Origin: JAZKHT01 sp040385245
Lineage (GTDB): Bacteria; Pseudomonadota; Alphaproteobacteria; Rhodobacterales; Rhodobacteraceae
Reading direction: 5' to 3'
Assembly: GCA_040385245.1 (NCBI GenBank)
Contig: JAZKHT010000014.1
Location: forward strand, 1-58,441
Length of the DNA stretch: 58,441 bases
The notes under the pieces: model-generated
Databases searched by the model: none
The model's input: the letters and a program-made list of their open reading frames with translations, nothing else
What the model was told of the DNA's origin: nothing
Translations under genes and position numbers: made by a program
In this document: in pieces, positions 41,503-50,532 of the stretch
Layout: each line of letters begins with the position of its first letter
Numbering within the stretch: the first letter of the stretch is position 1

Positions 41503-42543
41503 ATGACGATGTTCAAGGCGATGCTGCTGTCGACTGCTCTGGCCATCACCGCGATCCCGGGTGCTGGGGTTGCGCAGGATGTTACCACCGTCAACATGAT
41601 TAACCCGCTGCCGCGGTCGACCAACTTCTTTCCGCTCGTTGTCGGTGAGGCGCTGGGATACTTTGCCGCCGAAGGCGTCGAGGTGAACTTGCTGCCATCC
41701 GACACGTCGATCCCCTATGTCGCGTTCATCCAGAACGGACAGGCGGATCTGGCGATGCTTGACCCGGTCGAAACGATCAACGCGATCAATGCCGGCGCAC
41801 CGATCAACACTGTCTACGAAGTCATGCAGAACGCCCCCGAAGGGATCGGCATCCCGGAATCGAGCACGGTGACCTCGGTCGCAGAGCTGGTGGGCACGAC
41901 GGTTGGTTTGGTGTCCGACCGTGACCGGGCCTTTCTACAGGCTGCTCTTGATACGGTGGGTGTGTCGATCGACGATGTGCAGACCGTCGTCTTGGGTGAA
42001 AGCGGCCCAACACTGGCCGCGGCCCTGCGTGATGGCACGGTGTCGGCCATTTCCGGCGCAGCGCCTGACTGGATCAACCTGATCGCGAACGGCATTCCGG
42101 TCAAACTGATCACCCCCGAAGAACTGCTGGCAAGCCCCGCCAACACCTTTGCCGCCAATACCGAAACGCTTGAGGAAAAGCGCGCCGCGATGGAAGGTTT
42201 CCTGCGGGCCTGGTCAAAGGGCATGTATGTCGCAAAGGTCAACCCGGAAGCGGTCGCCCAGATGCTGCGCAAGGGTGTGCCCGCCGAGTGGGAAAATGAA
42301 GAAGCGGGGCAGATGTTCCTTGATATGTCGATCGGCATGAACCTGTCGACGACCGAACGGCTGGGCGATCTGCAAACCGACGTCTGGACCAAGTTGCAGC
42401 CGCGTCTGCTGTCGTCAGGTGCGATTACGGCCGAGGTCGATGTCACCAAGTTCCTGAACGACACCTACATCGCTGCGGCCAACGATTTCGACCGCGCCGC
42501 GGTCGAGGCTGACGCTGCCGCCTGGCTTGCGGCAAACCAGTAA
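41503..42543 (+). CDS. ABC importer binding protein (NMT1/THI5-like)
   Basis: The 346-residue periplasmic protein has a signal peptide (MTMFKAMLLSTALAITAIPGAGVAQ) and the NMT1/THI5 fold: PLPRSTNFFPLVVGEALGYFAAEGVEVNLLPSD, then NGQADLAMLDPVETINAINAGAPINTVYE and TVGLVSDRDRAFLQAALDTVG. Such proteins bind pyrimidines, nitrate, sulfonates or aromatic acids. The start at 41503 has AGGGAGGAC upstream. In this island the ligand is probably the ring compound being degraded. A strong hairpin follows the stop. Confidence 0.92.
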   Translation: MTMFKAMLLSTALAITAIPGAGVAQDVTTVNMINPLPRSTNFFPLVVGEALGYFAAEGVEVNLLPSDTSIPYVAFIQNGQADLAMLDPVETINAINAGAPINTVYEVMQNAPEGIGIPESSTVTSVAELVGTTVGLVSDRDRAFLQAALDTVGVSIDDVQTVVLGESGPTLAAALRDGTVSAISGAAPDWINLIANGIPVKLITPEELLASPANTFAANTETLEEKRAAMEGFLRAWSKGMYVAKVNPEAVAQMLRKGVPAEWENEEAGQMFLDMSIGMNLSTTERLGDLQTDVWTKLQPRLLSSGAITAEVDVTKFLNDTYIAAANDFDRAAVEADAAAWLAANQ

Positions 42544-42550
42544 CACTTTT

Positions 42551-42578
42551 GCGGCGCGGCCCGAAAAGGCTGCGCCGC
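42551..42578 (+). terminator. GC-rich hairpin after importer operon
   Basis: GCGGCGCGGCC (42551-42561) pairs with GGCTGCGCCGC (42568-42578) with one G-T wobble and a short CGAAAA loop. TTCGTC follows. It probably ends the importer transcript. Confidence 0.65.
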
Positions 42579-42660
42579 CTTCGTCCAAACCCGAAGCGTT
42601 GCTGCCTGCGATCCGTCAGGTGACGTTACCTTCTGCCATTTGCATATCAGGGAAATACTG

Positions 42661-43749
42661 ATGGACCACACAATCATCGACACCATTGACCGCGGCGACA
42701 GTCACAACCGCTATGGCCCGACTGCCGCGCGCGCTCGGCCGGATACGAAGAAACGCCTGACCACGCCGACCGTAGATATTCATGCCCATGTCGGTGTGCC
42801 CGAAGCGGCGGCTTACGTCGCGCCGCATCTGGTGATGACGGACATCGCGATGGTGCGCCATGCCAACGCCGACACCAAAGCCGTGAACATGGGGCAGGAC
42901 GCCGACCGCAAGGTGGCGATGGTCGACATGGACGACCGTTTGCGTGTGCTGGATGCGATGGGCATCGATTTTCAGGTCGTCGCCCCACCGCCTTTCCAGT
43001 GCTACTACTCGATTCCCCTTGAACACGCCGTCAAGGCAAGCCGGATGGTCAATGACGGCATGGCGGCCTTTGTCGCGAAAAAGCCCGACCGGTTCGCAGC
43101 ACTTGGCACCGTGCCGCTGCAAGATGCTGCCGAGGCCGTGAAAGAACTCGATTACTGTATGTCGCTGGGCTTCAAGGGTGTGGAGGTGTTGACCAACGTG
43201 CATGGGGCGGAACTTGCCGCGCCGCAGTTTGCCCCGTTCTGGAAACGGGCCGAGGAACATGGTGCGCTGGTGATGATCCATCCCAATGGCTTTACTCATG
43301 GGGACCGGTTCCACGACTATTACTTCTCCAACATCATCGGCAACCCGCTGGAAACCACCATCGCGCTGCATCACCTGATCTTTTCCGGCACGTTGGAGCG
43401 GATGCCCGACCTCAAGATCCTTGCCGTTCACGGGGGGGGCTATCTGCCCGCCTATTCGGGCCGGATCGACCATGCCTGGGGGGCGCGGCGCGACAGCCAC
43501 GCGAACCTGCCGCATCCGCCGACGCATTACTTGCGCAAGATCTATTTCGACAACGTGGTCTTCACGCCGCACCAGTTGGAATATCTGGTCAAGGTCTATG
43601 GCGCGGATCACATCGTGATGGGCACCGACTACCCTTATGACATGTGCGACTACGACCCTGTCGAACATGTCATCAGCGCGGGTCTGTCGCCCGAAGATAC
43701 CGCCAAGGTCGCAGGCGGCACTGCCCGTCGGCTTTTGGGCCTTGATTGA
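42661..43749 (+). CDS. Amidohydrolase, ACMSD/decarboxylase type
   Basis: The 362-residue metal enzyme has the first motif DIHAHVGVP (HxH), a metal His in LVMIHPNGFTH, GHGG-like AVHGGGYLPAYSGRID and the terminal Asp in VMGTDYPYD. This order is that of the amidohydrolase-2 group, including aminocarboxymuconate-semialdehyde decarboxylase and 3,6-dihydroxypicolinate decarboxylase. A zinc-dependent, O2-independent decarboxylation is the likely reaction. The ATG at 42661 has CAGGGAAA upstream; a TTG 21 bases earlier is a weaker start. The deacetylase-fold gene follows. Confidence 0.88.
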   Translation: MDHTIIDTIDRGDSHNRYGPTAARARPDTKKRLTTPTVDIHAHVGVPEAAAYVAPHLVMTDIAMVRHANADTKAVNMGQDADRKVAMVDMDDRLRVLDAMGIDFQVVAPPPFQCYYSIPLEHAVKASRMVNDGMAAFVAKKPDRFAALGTVPLQDAAEAVKELDYCMSLGFKGVEVLTNVHGAELAAPQFAPFWKRAEEHGALVMIHPNGFTHGDRFHDYYFSNIIGNPLETTIALHHLIFSGTLERMPDLKILAVHGGGYLPAYSGRIDHAWGARRDSHANLPHPPTHYLRKIYFDNVVFTPHQLEYLVKVYGADHIVMGTDYPYDMCDYDPVEHVISAGLSPEDTAKVAGGTARRLLGLD

Positions 43750-43854
43750 CGGCATGCAAATCCGTCGTTGAAAGACACTTGGTGGGTGTCTGCCGCAAGG
43801 TGGACGGGGGGCAGCGCCCCCCGTTCCCCCGCCGATCAAAAGGAGCATCAGCCC

Positions 43855-44733
43855 ATGCGGATGAGTGACCGCGCGCCCTATCACGCCTTTCCCGACCGGC
43901 CCCGGCTGCATCTGCCGGACGATGCCCGCGTGGCGGTCTGGTTCATCGTCAATGTCGAGGAATGGGCCATCGAACGCCCGATGCCGCGCAATGTGCTGAC
44001 GCCGCCGATGGGCACCCCGCTGATGCCCGATCTTCCGAACTGGGCTTGGCACGAATATGGTATGCGCGTCGGCTTTTGGCGCGTGCTTGGGGCGTTGGAA
44101 AAGCGCGGTCTGAAGGCCACGATGGCGCTGAACGGCAACATCGTGAACAGCTATCCCCGCATCGCCGAAGCCGCACTTGCCGCGGATTGGGAGTTTATGG
44201 GCCACGGGTTCGTTCAGCGGCCAATGCATCAACTCGATGATCAGCGCGCGGCCATCGACGCGACCGTTGCCGCGATCAAGGGTTTCACCGGCAAAGGCCC
44301 GGTCGGTTGGGAAAGCCCCGGCCTGACCGAGACAGACTCCACGCTGGATCATTTGCGCGGGGCTGGCATCGAATATGTGGCGAACTGGCCAATCGACGAC
44401 TTGCCGTCGGTCCTGCACACAAAGCATGGGGACATGCTGCAAGTGCCCTACACGCTGGAAACCAACGATATCGTCGTTCACGCAGTGCAGCATTTGCCAT
44501 CAGACGCCTTCATGCGCCGCTGCATCGACCAGTTCGACCGTCTGTATCAGGACGGTGAGACCAATGCCCGCGTGATGGCCATCAGCCTGCATCCCTATCT
44601 GACGGGTGTGCCCCACCGCATCGGGTACTTTGAAAAGGCGCTGGACCACATTCTTGCCCATGACAAGGTTGCATGGATGAAGGGCTGTGAAATCGCGGAT
44701 TGGTATCGGGGTGCAACAGCCTCAGGCGCGTGA
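43855..44733 (+). CDS. Polysaccharide deacetylase-fold hydrolase (PuuE/imidase-like)
   Basis: The 292-residue protein has the NodB fold in the version of allantoinase PuuE and cyclic imide hydrolases: VAVWFIVNVEEWAIERPMP, WAWHEYGMRVGFWRVLGALEKRGLKATMALNGN, GHGFVQRPMHQL (metal HxxxH) and ISLHPYLTGVPHRIGYFEKAL. These act on cyclic ureides and imides rather than on sugars. The AGGAG ribosome site supports the start. Together with the amidohydrolase it suggests opening of a nitrogen ring. It converges on the DMT gene with 12 bases of overlap. Confidence 0.85.
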   Translation: MRMSDRAPYHAFPDRPRLHLPDDARVAVWFIVNVEEWAIERPMPRNVLTPPMGTPLMPDLPNWAWHEYGMRVGFWRVLGALEKRGLKATMALNGNIVNSYPRIAEAALAADWEFMGHGFVQRPMHQLDDQRAAIDATVAAIKGFTGKGPVGWESPGLTETDSTLDHLRGAGIEYVANWPIDDLPSVLHTKHGDMLQVPYTLETNDIVVHAVQHLPSDAFMRRCIDQFDRLYQDGETNARVMAISLHPYLTGVPHRIGYFEKALDHILAHDKVAWMKGCEIADWYRGATASGA

Positions 44734-45174
44734 CAAAAGCAGGCCAGCCATCACCAGCACAAGACCGCCAACCCGTTGCCAGGTGATTGCCTGCACTGGC
44801 AGGCCAAAGGCACCAAAGCGGTCCAGGATCATCGCCATCGCAAGCTGTCCGAAGATCACGGCGGCGGCGGCTGTCAGTGCCCCTGTCAGCGGCACAAACA
44901 GGATCAGCGCCGTAATGTAGAAGGCCCCCATCGCCCCGCCAATCCATGCCCACATCGGGGTCTGGCCACCAAAGCCGGTCGCGGGCCAAGCGCCCCGAAC
45001 CGCGCAAACGACTGCCATCACCAGAAATCCGACCAGAAAGCTTGCGCAGGCAGCGATGGTTGGGTCGCCCAGCCCGCGCGCCAGCGCCGCATTGATCGGG
45101 GTCTGCACTGACAACAGTGCCCCCGCCGATATCAGTGCGGCAAATACCAGCAAAAGGGGCGGTGCGGCGTTCAT
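44722..45174 (-). CDS. DMT-superfamily transporter, DUF606 (YdcZ-like)
   Basis: The 150-residue membrane protein has about five helices: LLVFAALISAGALLSVQTPINAALA, VGFLVMAVVCAVRG, YITALILFVPLTGALTAAAAVIFGQLAMAMILDRFG. The PINAALARGLGDPT and GQLAMAMILDRFG strings mark DUF606, half-size drug/metabolite transporters that act as dimers. Its start overlaps the Gfo/Idh/MocA gene stop (ATGA), so it belongs to the CMD-Gfo-DMT operon controlled from operator C. Confidence 0.87.
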   Translation of the reverse strand: MNAAPPLLLVFAALISAGALLSVQTPINAALARGLGDPTIAACASFLVGFLVMAVVCAVRGAWPATGFGGQTPMWAWIGGAMGAFYITALILFVPLTGALTAAAAVIFGQLAMAMILDRFGAFGLPVQAITWQRVGGLVLVMAGLLLSRA

Positions 45175-46178
45175 TCCACGGTAACGCGGGCACGGTCGAT
45201 AGAGGACACCGCCACCGCACCAAACACCGATGCGCCATGGATCATCTGGTCATGTGTGATCGGGAAAGGCGCATCGCCGCGTACGGCGGCGGCAAAGGCA
45301 GAAAGCTCGGCTGCAACAGTGTCGAACCCGGGCACGGCCGATGTCTCGACCGGTTTGGCTGTGGCATGGCCCGACAACGGGGCATCCGGCGTGGGGGCAA
45401 AGCTGAACTGATCCAGCCCTTGCCCCCGGATTTCGGCCACGCCCTTTGACCCATAGACACAGAACCGATAGGTCGGTGCCGTGGCCGACATGCAAGAGAC
45501 ATAGCCTGTCGGCCCGTCCCGGAAGGCCAGCAGGATCGACGTCGTATCCTGCGCCCCTGAAGCGACGGCCCGATGCAGGCTTTGGCAGGTTACGTCGGCA
45601 ATCGGCCCAACGATGTCGATCATGCTGTCGATCATATGTATGCCCATGCCGGCCATCCCGCCCGCAGGCGACTGCCGGGGATCAACGCGCCAACTGTCGG
45701 GTTTCAGGAACAGACCATTGGGCGCGGTCATCGTTCCCTCGACGTGCAGGATGGTGCCCAGATCGCCCGCCTGCACCCGTGTGCGCAGCATTGCCATATG
45801 CGGGTGGAAACGGCGGTTGTGGCCAAGGCCGATCATCACGCCTGCATCCTTCACCGCCGCAATGGCGCGTTCGGCGCTGGCTTTGTTCAGGGTGAAGGGC
45901 TTTTCGATGAAGATATGTTTGCCTGCCTTGGCGGCGGCGATCACATGCGCCTCGTGATCCAGATGCGGTGTCGCAAGAATGACCGCCTGAACGTCGGGGT
46001 CGGCCAGCACATCCGAAAGTGAATCCTTCAGCGTGAAACCCTGTTCCGCCGCGAAGTCCTCGGCCAGGGCGCGCCGTCCGGTTGCCCCGGTGACGACCTG
46101 AATTTCGCCTTTGCCCTGAACGGCCCGGACAAGCGTCTTGCCCCACCAGCCCAGCCCCACGATTGCGGCGTTCAGCAT
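45171..46178 (-). CDS. Gfo/Idh/MocA-family oxidoreductase (copy 2)
   Basis: The 335-residue protein opens MLNAAIVGLGWWGKTLVRAV, nearly the same as the copy at 37.1 kb, and has the catalytic EKP in HIFIEKPFTLNKASAE and GLGHNRRFHPHMAML. It should use NAD(P)H on a small substrate. Sequence similarity and shared context suggest that the two copies act at different steps of the same pathway. The operon continues into the DMT gene; the CMD gene lies 34 bases upstream. Confidence 0.87.
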   Translation of the reverse strand: MLNAAIVGLGWWGKTLVRAVQGKGEIQVVTGATGRRALAEDFAAEQGFTLKDSLSDVLADPDVQAVILATPHLDHEAHVIAAAKAGKHIFIEKPFTLNKASAERAIAAVKDAGVMIGLGHNRRFHPHMAMLRTRVQAGDLGTILHVEGTMTAPNGLFLKPDSWRVDPRQSPAGGMAGMGIHMIDSMIDIVGPIADVTCQSLHRAVASGAQDTTSILLAFRDGPTGYVSCMSATAPTYRFCVYGSKGVAEIRGQGLDQFSFAPTPDAPLSGHATAKPVETSAVPGFDTVAAELSAFAAAVRGDAPFPITHDQMIHGASVFGAVAVSSIDRARVTVE

Positions 46179-46212
46179 CTGATCTTTTCCTTCTGTCGGG
46201 CTGTTCTACGGA

Positions 46213-46761
46213 TCATACAAACGGGTCAGCTGCGCCTGTGGGCAGCGGCACCTCGAACGCGTTGATGGTCATGGAAATAAGCGTGTAATAGCCAAGGATG
46301 CCTACCAGCTCCACCACGCCGGTTTCGCCCAACACCGCCACAGCCCGTGCATAGGTGGCGGGCTTCACCTGATGGTCGCGGTGCAGTTCGATGGCAAAGG
46401 CGTGAACCGCCGCCTCATCCTCCTGCGCGAAATGGGGCGGTTCACCGACCCGGATCGCCTCGGCCACTGATGGCGTCACGCCAGCCTTGATCGCGATGGG
46501 CGCATGCACGGCCCATTCGAAGCCTGCTTTCCAAAACGCACCGGTGACAAGGATCGCCAGTTCCGACAGGCGCGGCGGAAGTGACGTTTTATAACGGCAA
46601 AACGCCCCCAACTGCTGCGCCGTATCGGCAAGCCCCGGACTGGTCAGCCAGACCCGCAACGGTCCTTCGACGATGCCGCGCGGCCCCGACAGGATCGCAT
46701 CGTGAATCCGCTTTTGGTCAGGGGTCAGCGTTGCAGGATTCAGGTCGGCCAGTCGGGGCAT
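46213..46761 (-). CDS. Carboxymuconolactone decarboxylase/AhpD-fold protein
   Basis: The 182-residue helical protein has the CMD fold: RLSELAILVTGAFWKAGFEWAVHAPIAIKAGVTPSVAEAI, with Glu-Trp-x2-His replacing the Cys-x2-Cys of AhpD-type reductases. It is therefore likely a decarboxylase or isomerase rather than a thiol enzyme. Operator C lies only 10 bases upstream of the start, close enough to block translation or the -10 region. It leads the CMD-Gfo-DMT operon. Confidence 0.85.
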   Translation of the reverse strand: MPRLADLNPATLTPDQKRIHDAILSGPRGIVEGPLRVWLTSPGLADTAQQLGAFCRYKTSLPPRLSELAILVTGAFWKAGFEWAVHAPIAIKAGVTPSVAEAIRVGEPPHFAQEDEAAVHAFAIELHRDHQVKPATYARAVAVLGETGVVELVGILGYYTLISMTINAFEVPLPTGAADPFV

Positions 46762-46771
46762 TCGCAGTTTC

Positions 46772-46787
46772 CTTATCGGTCGATAAA
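46772..46787. promoter_or_regulatory. Island operator C
   Basis: CTTATCGGTCGATAAA, with perfect core arms TTATCG and CGATAA around GT, lies 10 bases before the CMD gene. It shares GTCGATAAATAA with operator D. Confidence 0.75.
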
Positions 46788-46830
46788 TAATATGGCGTAG
46801 GCGGTCCCTGTCAACACGGGCACCACCCCT

Positions 46831-47661
46831 TCATTCGAGCAGAAGCAGGATGAACCGGACGCTGACCAGCAACAGGAACACCCCGAACGCCATTTCCAGG
46901 TTGCGCCGCGACAGACGGTGCGCCAGCCGGACGCCCATCCCGGTGGTCAAAAGCGTGGTCGGCACGATCAGTGCGAACCCCAGCATTGATACAAAGCCAA
47001 GCGACCCGATCGGCAGTCCCGCCTTGCCCCATCCCGCCAGAATGTAACCGATGGCACCGGGGATCGAAATCAGAACTCCGACCGCCGCAGAGGTGGCCAC
47101 GGCCTGATGGATCGGGCGACCGTGCAGGGTCATGATCAGGTTTGATATCGCCCCGCCGCCGATGCCCATCAGGGCCGAAAACAGACCGACAAGCACGCCA
47201 TAGATGCGCAAGCCCACTCCCTTGGGCAGGTCATCCGCCACGCGCCAGCTTGCCTTGCCGAACAACAGTTTGATGGCGTTGGTCGTCGCCACCACCACAA
47301 AGACCAACTGGAACACCCAAGGTTCGGCAAAGCGGGCCATGACTGCCCCTGCGCTGACGCCCAGCAGCACCGGCAAGGCCCATGCCCGGACAATTCCCAT
47401 ATCCACAGCACCTTTGGCGTAATGCCCCCGTGCCGATTTGATGGACGTGGGTATGATGATGGCCAGCGACGTGCCGACGGCCATCGGCATCGCGATGGCA
47501 TCTTCGACGCCGATCAGTCCGAACGAAAAGAACAGGATCGGCACCGATATTGCCCCGCCGCCCACGCCGAATATCCCGGCGAGTATCCCCGTCGCCGCCC
47601 CTGCGACCGCCAGCATTCCGGCAATTGCCATCAGCGTACCAATATCCAATCCGTTCAGCAT
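46831..47661 (-). CDS. TauE/SafE-family anion or organic acid permease
   Basis: The 276-residue membrane protein has eight helices and the TauE glycine pattern in both halves: GILAGIFGVGGGAISVPILFF and ALMGIGGGAISNLIMTLHGRPIHQAVATSAAVG. Family members export sulfite, sulfoacetate or small organic anions. It follows the molybdenum hydroxylase large-subunit gene by 55 bases, so it probably exports or imports a product of the same pathway. Confidence 0.88.
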   Translation of the reverse strand: MLNGLDIGTLMAIAGMLAVAGAATGILAGIFGVGGGAISVPILFFSFGLIGVEDAIAMPMAVGTSLAIIIPTSIKSARGHYAKGAVDMGIVRAWALPVLLGVSAGAVMARFAEPWVFQLVFVVVATTNAIKLLFGKASWRVADDLPKGVGLRIYGVLVGLFSALMGIGGGAISNLIMTLHGRPIHQAVATSAAVGVLISIPGAIGYILAGWGKAGLPIGSLGFVSMLGFALIVPTTLLTTGMGVRLAHRLSRRNLEMAFGVFLLLVSVRFILLLLE

Positions 47662-47716
47662 CGCGTGGCCTTTCTGTGTCGGGGCGTGTCAGGGCATCTG
47701 GCCACGGACCGGCGCG

Positions 47717-50071
47717 TCATTCAATGGTGCCCATGGCGCGCAGGATGCGTTCCGGCGTCATCGGCATCTGGCTGATCTGCGCACCAAAGGGACGCAGCGC
47801 ATCGTTGACCGCGTTCAACACGGCACCCGGCGCGCCCGTGGTGCCCGCCTCGCCCGCGCCCTTTGCCCCAAGGACGGAAGTGCGGGTTGGCGTCACGATA
47901 TGGGCAATGGTGATATCGGGCATCTCGCCCGCCATCGGCACAAGGTAATCCGCCAGCGTCGCATTCAGCAACTGACCCTCGGCATCGTAGTGGCATTCCT
48001 CGAACAGCGCGCCGCCAAGACCCTGCACCACGCCCCCCCGGATCTGTTCATCAACCAGTTGCGGGTTCAGGATCGTGCCCACATCCTCGACCACCCAATG
48101 CCCCAGCAGTTTGATCATGCCGGTATCGGGGTCGATCTCGACGTAAGACGCCATCGCGCCGTTAGAAAACACGAACGGCATCCCTTCAACCCTGAAATGC
48201 CGGGTGGCGATCAGTTCCGTCGGCAGGCCGGGGGGCAGTTCGTTCCCCCGGTAATAGACCATCTGCGCCAATGCCTGCAGGCTGATCCGGGTTTGCCCCG
48301 CCGCATCGACCACAGTGCCGTCGGCAAGATCAAGCTGTGTCGGGTCGCATTGCAGAATGGCCCCCGCGATACCGGTGATCTGCTCTTTCAGCGCCAGCGA
48401 CGCCCGCAGCATCGCCTCGCCGCCGATGCCAGCCCCGCGTGACGCCCATGTTCCCCCGCCGTAAGGCACGGTCGCCGTGTCGCCGGTCGTCACGGTGATC
48501 CGTGATGGGTCGACACCAAGCGCATCGGCGGCGATCTGGGCCAGAATCGTTTCGGTGCCCTGACCCTGTTCAGTGACCGAGTTCGAGATGTGGATCGCCC
48601 CCGACGCATCCAGCCGCGCGGTGGCACCATCCTGAGCGGCCACTGGTGCACCGCCCACGCCATAGAACATCGGGCTGGGATTGGTGATCTCGACCATGCT
48701 GGCAAGCCCGATGCCGCGATGGATGCCGCGCGCCCGGAATGCCGCTTGTTCCGCGCGCAGGGCTTGATAGTCCATCAGGTCCAAAAGCCGCGCCAGACTG
48801 GCCTGATGCGAAAGATCGGCGAACAAGACGCCTTGCGGGGATTTCACCGGATAGGCGTCATCCGGGATCAGGTTGATCGCGCGCAGATCGGCCGGGTCAC
48901 GACCCGACGCTGCGGCAAGATCGTCCATCAGCCCCTCCATCACCGCCATGGCGATGGGATGGCCGACGCCCCGGTATTGGCATGTCGGCACCTTGGTCTG
49001 GAACACGACCCGCAACCGCCCGCGATAGGCTGGTATCAGGTAGGGCGCGCCGGTCAGGTTCAGCACCTGATTGCCCTCGATCGCCGAAGACCGGGGATAC
49101 ACCGAATAGGGGCCGATGCCGGTGATATCGTCAATATCTACCGCCAGCAGCTTGCCGTTTGCGTCAATGGCGGCACGGGCCGACACACGATGGTCACGGG
49201 CGTGGATGTCGGACAGAAAGCTTTCATAGCGGTCCGCGGCAAACTGGACCGGACGGCGCAAAAGCATTGCGGCAACTGCGGTGGCTATTTCGTCGCCGTA
49301 GGTGTGGATCTTGATCCCGAACGATCCGCCCACATCTTCGGCAATCACGCGCACATGCGATTCCGGCAGGCCCAGGTGTTTGGCAAGCACCGCCTGCATC
49401 ATATGCGGCACCTGCCCGGAATAGTGCAGGGTCAGGCGGTCTTCGGACCCGTCATAGTCGAACAGGCACACCCGTGGTTCCAAGGTCACCCCAGTGTGGC
49501 GGCCAAAGACAAACCGGCGTTCGACCAGATGCGCCGCCCCGGCAAACGCGCCGTCCACATCCCCACTGTCAATCCGACGTTCCCAGCACAGGTTTGTGCC
49601 CAAATCTGGATGGATCAACGGGGATGCGGGATCAAGGGCCGCCTCCATGTCGCAGACGGCTGGCAGGGGTTCATAATCCACGACGACCACAGCCGCCGCA
49701 TCCTCGGCCAACGCCCGGCTTTGCGCCACGATCATGGCCACAGCCTCGCCCTGCCAATGGGTGACACCGCAGGCCAGCGCGGGCTGTGGCGGCGATTGCA
49801 TTGCGGTCATATGGGTCAAGATGCCCACAAATGGCGTGACATGCGCGGCAATATCCGCCCCGTCATAGGCAGCCACCACCCCCGGCATCGCGCGCGCCGC
49901 CGACAGGTCAACGTCCAGGATGCGGGCATGGGCATAAGGTGACCGCACGAATGCAACGTGAAGCATCCGGGGCAAGGTCTTGTCGGCCACAAACCGCCCC
50001 TTGCCCTGCAACAGACGACGGGCATTCGGGCGGGGGATCGACCTGCCGACCTGCGGATCGCCCTGCGTCAT
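47717..50071 (-). CDS. Molybdenum hydroxylase large subunit (xanthine-dehydrogenase family)
   Basis: The 784-residue subunit carries the molybdopterin-cytosine cofactor. It shows GRSIPRPNARRLLQGKGRFVAD at the start, RSPYAHARILDVD, EDVGGSFGIK, QYRGVGHPIAMAVMEG as the active-site loop and the catalytic Glu in GAKGAGEAGTTGAPG. The loop lacks the AYxCSFR of true CO dehydrogenases, so it is a ring-hydroxylating or aldehyde-oxidising member. MTQGDPQ at 50071 is chosen because it overlaps the small subunit stop (TGATG). It is controlled from operator D. Confidence 0.92.
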   Translation of the reverse strand: MTQGDPQVGRSIPRPNARRLLQGKGRFVADKTLPRMLHVAFVRSPYAHARILDVDLSAARAMPGVVAAYDGADIAAHVTPFVGILTHMTAMQSPPQPALACGVTHWQGEAVAMIVAQSRALAEDAAAVVVVDYEPLPAVCDMEAALDPASPLIHPDLGTNLCWERRIDSGDVDGAFAGAAHLVERRFVFGRHTGVTLEPRVCLFDYDGSEDRLTLHYSGQVPHMMQAVLAKHLGLPESHVRVIAEDVGGSFGIKIHTYGDEIATAVAAMLLRRPVQFAADRYESFLSDIHARDHRVSARAAIDANGKLLAVDIDDITGIGPYSVYPRSSAIEGNQVLNLTGAPYLIPAYRGRLRVVFQTKVPTCQYRGVGHPIAMAVMEGLMDDLAAASGRDPADLRAINLIPDDAYPVKSPQGVLFADLSHQASLARLLDLMDYQALRAEQAAFRARGIHRGIGLASMVEITNPSPMFYGVGGAPVAAQDGATARLDASGAIHISNSVTEQGQGTETILAQIAADALGVDPSRITVTTGDTATVPYGGGTWASRGAGIGGEAMLRASLALKEQITGIAGAILQCDPTQLDLADGTVVDAAGQTRISLQALAQMVYYRGNELPPGLPTELIATRHFRVEGMPFVFSNGAMASYVEIDPDTGMIKLLGHWVVEDVGTILNPQLVDEQIRGGVVQGLGGALFEECHYDAEGQLLNATLADYLVPMAGEMPDITIAHIVTPTRTSVLGAKGAGEAGTTGAPGAVLNAVNDALRPFGAQISQMPMTPERILRAMGTIE

Positions 50072-50532
50072 CGCCCCGACCTTTCCGCAGCCACATCGGC
50101 AATCGCATCGATAATCGCCTGGTAGCCCGTGCACCGGCAATAGTTGCCCGACAGATAATCGCGGATATCGTCGCGCGAGGGCAAGGGATCGAGGGCCAGC
50201 AACTCATGCGCGGTCAACAGCATACCCGCGGTGCAGAACCCGCATTGCAGCGCGTTGCGACGATGGAATGCCGCCTGAAGATCGGCAATGGCGGCGCTCT
50301 GGGTCAACCCCTCGATTGTCTCGACGGTTTGACCATCGGTCTGCACCGCCAACATCAGACAGCCCCGCACGACATGGCCGCCGACACGCACCGAACAGGC
50401 CCCGCAGACGCCATGTTCGCAACCCGAATGGGTGCCGGTCAGGCCCGAAGCGCGCAGGAAATCGACAAGGCTTTGGCGCGGTTCGACATCGGCGGTGACG
50501 ACCTCGCCGTTCAGGGTCAGGCTGATCTTCAT
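50068..50532 (-). CDS. Molybdenum hydroxylase small 2x[2Fe-2S] subunit
   Basis: The 154-residue electron-transfer subunit has a plant-type [2Fe-2S] site (GCEHGVCGACSVRVGG with a later Cys in RGCLML) and a second helical cluster site (QCGFCTAGM and NYCRCTGYQAI). It matches CoxS/NdhS/XdhC-type subunits. It overlaps the FAD subunit gene by ATGA and the large subunit gene by TGATG. Confidence 0.94.
   Translation of the reverse strand: MKISLTLNGEVVTADVEPRQSLVDFLRASGLTGTHSGCEHGVCGACSVRVGGHVVRGCLMLAVQTDGQTVETIEGLTQSAAIADLQAAFHRRNALQCGFCTAGMLLTAHELLALDPLPSRDDIRDYLSGNYCRCTGYQAIIDAIADVAAERSGR

Noticed and set aside
42616..44493. 625-codon open frame on the minus strand opposite the amidohydrolase and deacetylase-fold genes
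   Set aside because: It is the antisense frame of two well-supported genes, with His/Arg-rich composition and no domain; high GC keeps it open.
48590..49942. 450-codon plus-strand open frame opposite the molybdenum hydroxylase large subunit
   Set aside because: The minus-strand frame has all cofactor motifs; the plus frame has none.
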